64,000 nt of DNA from Dyadobacter sp. CY261 (GTDB lineage: Bacteria > Bacteroidota > Bacteroidia > Cytophagales > Spirosomataceae): the NCBI RefSeq assembly GCF_021440085.1, contig NZ_JAKCPW010000010.1, positions 186,001 through 250,000 on the forward strand, read 5' to 3'. A program made the translations under genes and the position numbers. This document shows positions 60,085 to 64,000 of the stretch, in pieces; positions within the stretch are counted from its first letter, which is position 1, and each line of letters begins with the position of its first letter. The notes under the pieces are model-generated. The model was not told where the DNA came from, did not search any database, and worked only from the letters and a program-made list of their open reading frames with translations.

Positions 60085-61611
60085 TTAATACCCCGGATTT
60101 TGTGGTGCCAGGTTCGGGTTCACCTGCAATTCCACGCGGGGCAAAGGCATTAGATAATCCCGATTCGCACTAAAACTTTCGTGCGGTTCGAGAGAATTTG
60201 TGCCTTTGAAAACCTTTTCTCCCAGGTTACGGCGCTTGATGTCGTACCAGCGTTTGTACTCAAATGCCAGTTCAAGGCGGCGGTCCTCGAGAATCAGGTC
60301 GATCATTGCGTCCTTCGCCAGCCCTACTTTCACGTCTTCCGGAAAAGTCACTTGTTTTCCGGCCCAGTTTCTGGCCCGAGCCCGGATCTCGTTGATGTAA
60401 CCCAGCGCCTCGGCATTCGGTCCGCTTACTTCGACTGATGCCTCAGCGGCGATCAACAGTATTTCTGCGTAGCGCATTGCGGCATAATTATGGTCGGAAT
60501 AGCGGCCTTCGGAATTGGAATTACCTGCGAAACGGGCGTACTTGGCGATATGCGGGCGTTTTGTGTTTGTAAATTCGGTGTAAGGAACGAGTTTCCCTCC
60601 TACGAGCAATGAATCGTCGAAACTCACCTCCTTGCGGTAATCTCGGTCGTCCCAGGTGCTGTACACTTTCAGCGACGGCACGATCACACTCCATCCGCTA
60701 CGTGGTGCATCGCCCCCGCGAACGCCAGTCATAGGTGCCATAATGTCGTCGTTGGCACCACCCTCACCACTTTTTAATCCCAGAAAGTCGATGTCGAAAA
60801 TGTGTTCCTTCATGTTCGGGGCTTGCGGGGCTTTGAAGAGCGTCTGGAAATCTGCTTCGAGCGCGTACCCAAACTTGTCTTTGTTATCGATCACCCATTT
60901 CGCTTCGGTGTAAGCCTTTTGGTACTGGCCCATGGTCAGGTGCACCGAGGCCAGGTACGCCGCCGCCGTTCCCTTTGAAGCGCGACTCCGAACCTCCGCA
61001 GGTTGCTTGTCCGGCAGCCATTGCTTGGCGAATTCCAGGTCGGCGATAATACTGGCGTATACCGTCGCAGCAGGCGTTTTTGAAATCGATTTCACCGACT
61101 CCGGATTGCTGATAAAATAATCGATATAAGGAATATCCCCGAAAACCTGCACGAGGTGGAAATACGCGAATGCCCGGATAAACCGCGCTTCGGCGATGAG
61201 CGGATTTCCCGTTGCTTCGGGTAAATTTAGAGTCTGAGCACCGAAAATGGCCGCGTTGGTACCGCTGATGACCTGGTACCACACCGGCCAGAACTGGTTG
61301 ACCATATTGTTGTTGTCATCCATATTGAAATCGTTCACCTGCTGCCGCTCGGCAGGAGTACCACGGTCACCGATGTCTTCCATATCGCTTCGCAGCATGA
61401 GTGCCGAAACAAACTGGCGGCCATAAAGACGCTCCGTAGCCATCCACCCATAGGCACCCATAATCGCCGTTTCCACATCCTTGGAAGTCCGGAACAAGGC
61501 TTCGGGCGCAAGCAGCCCCACGGGCTTTTCGTCCAGGTCGGCACAGCCTAGCAGCAGCGAAACAGCCGCCGTAAGGAATATTGATCTATTGAATAAATGC
61601 TTCATTTTCAT
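60085..61611 (-). CDS. SusD/RagB-family outer-membrane lipoprotein
   Basis: The protein has 508 residues. Lipoprotein signal with lipobox SLLLGC. It has the usual SusD opening (ADLDEKPVGLLAPEALFRTSKDVETAIMGAYGWMA), TPR-like helices, and the C-terminal RagB block (RYAEILLIAAEASVEVSGPNAEALGYINEIRARA ... ILEDRRLELAFEYKRWYDIKR). It binds a glycan or other oligomer at the cell surface and forms a lid on SusC. The SusC gene is 13 bp upstream. Substrate cannot be read from the sequence; no glycosidase is adjacent in this window. Confidence 0.93.
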   Translation of the reverse strand: MKMKHLFNRSIFLTAAVSLLLGCADLDEKPVGLLAPEALFRTSKDVETAIMGAYGWMATERLYGRQFVSALMLRSDMEDIGDRGTPAERQQVNDFNMDDNNNMVNQFWPVWYQVISGTNAAIFGAQTLNLPEATGNPLIAEARFIRAFAYFHLVQVFGDIPYIDYFISNPESVKSISKTPAATVYASIIADLEFAKQWLPDKQPAEVRSRASKGTAAAYLASVHLTMGQYQKAYTEAKWVIDNKDKFGYALEADFQTLFKAPQAPNMKEHIFDIDFLGLKSGEGGANDDIMAPMTGVRGGDAPRSGWSVIVPSLKVYSTWDDRDYRKEVSFDDSLLVGGKLVPYTEFTNTKRPHIAKYARFAGNSNSEGRYSDHNYAAMRYAEILLIAAEASVEVSGPNAEALGYINEIRARARNWAGKQVTFPEDVKVGLAKDAMIDLILEDRRLELAFEYKRWYDIKRRNLGEKVFKGTNSLEPHESFSANRDYLMPLPRVELQVNPNLAPQNPGY

Positions 61612-61624
61612 GTCCGTTTAATGC

Positions 61625-64000
61625 TTAAAAACCGAGGTTCAAACCGATGGTGTAGGATTTGGCATTCGGGTAGCTACCGTAATCGAGGCCGAGGTTACGG
61701 TTACTGTCGGTATTGCCATCCGAAGAGTAGTTCACCTCGGGATCGTAGCCCTTGTATTTGGTGAAAGTCAGGATGTTCTGGGCACTCGCATAGATGCGCA
61801 GCTTGCTGATCCTGAGCTTTTCGAGCATGGGTTTTGGAAAATTATAACCTATTGCCAGGTTCTTCATCCGGATAAAACTACCATCCTTTACGAAGCGCGT
61901 CGAAACACGGCGCGTGCGGCCTACCGCTGCTTTGGGCACGTCGGTGTTGGTATTCGAAGGCGTCCAGCGGTTCAATGCCTCGGTGGTCGCATTGTTGATG
62001 GCCGAAAGCAGGTTCAGTTCCATAAGCGTGTAGCTGAGCATATCGTTGCCTTTCGAAGCCTGGAAGAACACATTCAGATCAAACCCTTTATAACTGAAAT
62101 CATTGTTCATGCCCCAGGTAAATTTCGGATGCGGGTTGCCGATAATCGTACGATCGTCGCTGTTGAGTGCGCCGTCAGGCTCGCCGGTCAGTTTGCCATT
62201 TGAATCCTTTTTACCATTGATATCCCTGAATTTCTCCCCGCCGGCCACAGTTTCGAAGCCACCGCCGGGGATGAAGCTATCGCCTTCCTGATACACCCCG
62301 TCATAAATCCAGCCATAGAAGCTACCTACGGGATAACCTTCGCGCAGGATCTGGGTTTGCCCCATTCCTACCATGTGGCCCGGCGCAGAGCCGTAGAGAA
62401 TGTCCGTTCCGGCGGGCAGTGTCAGGATTTTGTTGCGATTCAATGAGAAGTTAATATCCGTGCTCCATTTGAATGCGCCTACGAGATTGCGGGTGTTCAA
62501 TGTAAACTCAAACCCTTTGTTTTCCACCTCGCCGATGTTCTGCAATTGGTTGGTATAACCCGAATATTGAGGCAATTGGACGCTGAACAGCAAATCTTTG
62601 GTAACACGGCGGTAGTAATCGACTACAAGGTTAATGCGATTATTGAACAAACTCACATCCGTACCGACGTCGAACTGATGGGTCGTTTCCCAGGTGAGAT
62701 CGTCGTTCGCGACGGTGGTTGGACGGACGGCGTTCACCGGCGTGCCGTTGATGATCGTATACACATTCGAGAAACGCGCCATGGTCTGGTAAGGCTCGAT
62801 CGCCTGGTTGCCCGTCAACCCGTAACTTGCCCGCCATTTCCATTGACTGATCGCCGAAATGTGCTGCATAAACGGCTCACTCGACATTTTCCACGCAAAT
62901 GCGCCCGACGGGAACGTAGCCCATTTGTGGTTTTTGCTAAAATTGGAAGAACCGTCCTGACGGATATTCGCCGTGAACAGGTATTTGTCCGCTAAAGAAT
63001 AGGTCAGTCGCGCATAATAGGAAGCTAAAACCCATTCTGTCAACCCCGAATTCGGGCTTTGCCAAACAGATGAACCGCCCAGGTTCCAGTATGAAACCGC
63101 GTCTGTAATAAACGATTGTCCCGATCCACCCCAGGTTTCGCTCGACGACTTCTGGTAGGAATAGCCCGCCATCACCGACAAGTCATGCAACGAACCTATT
63201 TTTTTATTGTAGGTCAAATAGTTCTCATTCAGTAACAATGTGCTTTTCGAGCCATTTACAGTTGCGGCTCCGCCTACATTCCGGCCGTCGTTCAATGTGG
63301 TGGGCGTAAATGTGCCGGTGCGGCCGCTATTGGTCGTTGCCCCGAGCGTCACCCTGAATTTCAGGTCTTTGAAAATATCATATTCAGCATAAAGGTTGCC
63401 CTGGATACGATCCGCCAGCGATTCATTTTCCAGCTGCGTCGCAATCGCATACGGGTTGTCGATGGGATCACTCAACCGTCCGACAGTAAAACGTCCATTC
63501 GCATCACGGATCGGTTGGTCGGGCTCGAATTTCAACGCTGCCGACATCACGCCCGGCGTGAGGCCTCCCGAGCCTTCCTGCGTACGTGACTGCTGACGTG
63601 ACACGCGTTGTGCGAAAAGGTTCAACCCTAATTTCAGCCTTTTAGCTGCCTGAATGTCGATATTACTCGTAATCGAATAGCGTTTGTAGCCCGAATTGAG
63701 AATAATCCCTTTTTGGTCATAATAGGCCCCTGACACGTAGTATTTCACCGCCTCGCTGCCGCCTGCTACCGACAACTGATGGTTCTGAATGCCGCCGCGA
63801 CGGAAGATTTCGTCCTGCCAGTCAGTGTCCGCGCCTTGCGAAACGATATTGGGCCGGGCTTCCTGCACGTAATTGAGGAATTGCGAAGCATTCAGCAAGT
63901 CAAGCCGGTTGATCTCTTTCTGACTGGAAATCGAAGTATTGAAATCGATCCGTGGTTTTCCGGTAGTTCCTTTCTTGGTCGTTACCATGATCACGCCATT
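61625..64000 (-). CDS. SusC/RagA-family TonB-dependent transporter, C-terminal part
   Basis: The last 791 codons of a SusC-type protein lie in the window. The first visible residues (NGVIMVTTKKGTTGKP) are the end of the plug domain, so the signal peptide, the carboxypeptidase-like domain and most of the plug lie outside. Barrel strands follow, with SusC blocks such as FLQ-like QAARVTYNK, WDVNLDYYRRVTKDLL and the C-terminus NILTFTKYKGYDPEVN ... YPNAKSYTIGLNLGF. Truncated by the window, not broken. Confidence 0.93.
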   Translation of the reverse strand, partial: NGVIMVTTKKGTTGKPRIDFNTSISSQKEINRLDLLNASQFLNYVQEARPNIVSQGADTDWQDEIFRRGGIQNHQLSVAGGSEAVKYYVSGAYYDQKGIILNSGYKRYSITSNIDIQAAKRLKLGLNLFAQRVSRQQSRTQEGSGGLTPGVMSAALKFEPDQPIRDANGRFTVGRLSDPIDNPYAIATQLENESLADRIQGNLYAEYDIFKDLKFRVTLGATTNSGRTGTFTPTTLNDGRNVGGAATVNGSKSTLLLNENYLTYNKKIGSLHDLSVMAGYSYQKSSSETWGGSGQSFITDAVSYWNLGGSSVWQSPNSGLTEWVLASYYARLTYSLADKYLFTANIRQDGSSNFSKNHKWATFPSGAFAWKMSSEPFMQHISAISQWKWRASYGLTGNQAIEPYQTMARFSNVYTIINGTPVNAVRPTTVANDDLTWETTHQFDVGTDVSLFNNRINLVVDYYRRVTKDLLFSVQLPQYSGYTNQLQNIGEVENKGFEFTLNTRNLVGAFKWSTDINFSLNRNKILTLPAGTDILYGSAPGHMVGMGQTQILREGYPVGSFYGWIYDGVYQEGDSFIPGGGFETVAGGEKFRDINGKKDSNGKLTGEPDGALNSDDRTIIGNPHPKFTWGMNNDFSYKGFDLNVFFQASKGNDMLSYTLMELNLLSAINNATTEALNRWTPSNTNTDVPKAAVGRTRRVSTRFVKDGSFIRMKNLAIGYNFPKPMLEKLRISKLRIYASAQNILTFTKYKGYDPEVNYSSDGNTDSNRNLGLDYGSYPNAKSYTIGLNLGF

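Overview
The window reads as a chromosomal segment of a Bacteroidota bacterium of the order Cytophagales, most like Dyadobacter or a close relative. This is inferred from content: a SusC/SusD pair, a T9SS-sorted GH9 cellulase, a DUF2723 glycosyltransferase, DUF4394, DUF4159 and DUF6660 proteins, MoxR/DUF58/BatA genes, a CusA-TolC fusion, and promoters of the Bacteroidota form TTTG-N19/20-TAnnTTTG. Genes are dense on both strands. I see no rRNA, tRNA, CRISPR array, transposase or prophage.

Layout. 1-12.3 kb: a truncated secreted protein, a duplicated-domain DUF4394 lipoprotein, an ankyrin protein, a GH13 trehalose-synthase-like enzyme, a large DUF2723 membrane glycosyltransferase, a 41-residue membrane ORF, and a histidine kinase with its NarL-type regulator. 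12.6-16.1 kb: a cysteine-rich lipoprotein, then an ECF sigma / HEAT-repeat anti-sigma / two DUF4097 gene set. 16.3-22.8 kb: a PadR regulator, two paralogous FtsX-type permeases and a TPR protein. 22.8-36.8 kb: ten genes on the minus strand in the order tldD, tldE, tldD, tldE, DUF4159, moxR, DUF58, batA-like, DUF4175-like and a membrane protein. This is the most interesting locus of the window.

37-41.9 kb: a stand-alone receiver protein, then a phytanoyl-CoA-dioxygenase / sugar-porter / TIM-barrel operon divergent from an AraC regulator. 42-44.4 kb: a secreted GH9 endoglucanase. 44.6-49.8 kb: a phenylalanine/tyrosine catabolic operon (hmgA, hppD, phhA, fahA) followed by a TetR gene. 49.9-55.8 kb: a heavy-metal efflux operon (DUF6660, CusA-TolC fusion, CusB). 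56-59.6 kb: two small secreted proteins, an SDR, an AraC regulator and a peroxidase-related protein. 60-64 kb: SusD and the C-terminal part of SusC, truncated by the window edge.

Structured non-coding DNA stands out. Inverted arrays of a GAATGAGT-like octamer fill three intercistronic gaps (both tldD-tldE junctions and hmgA-hppD). A 22-bp-stem hairpin lies between the two tld pairs. Four of the convergent gene pairs are separated by hairpins, but the TPR / membrane-protein pair is not. Family assignments come from reading motifs by eye; no database search was possible.
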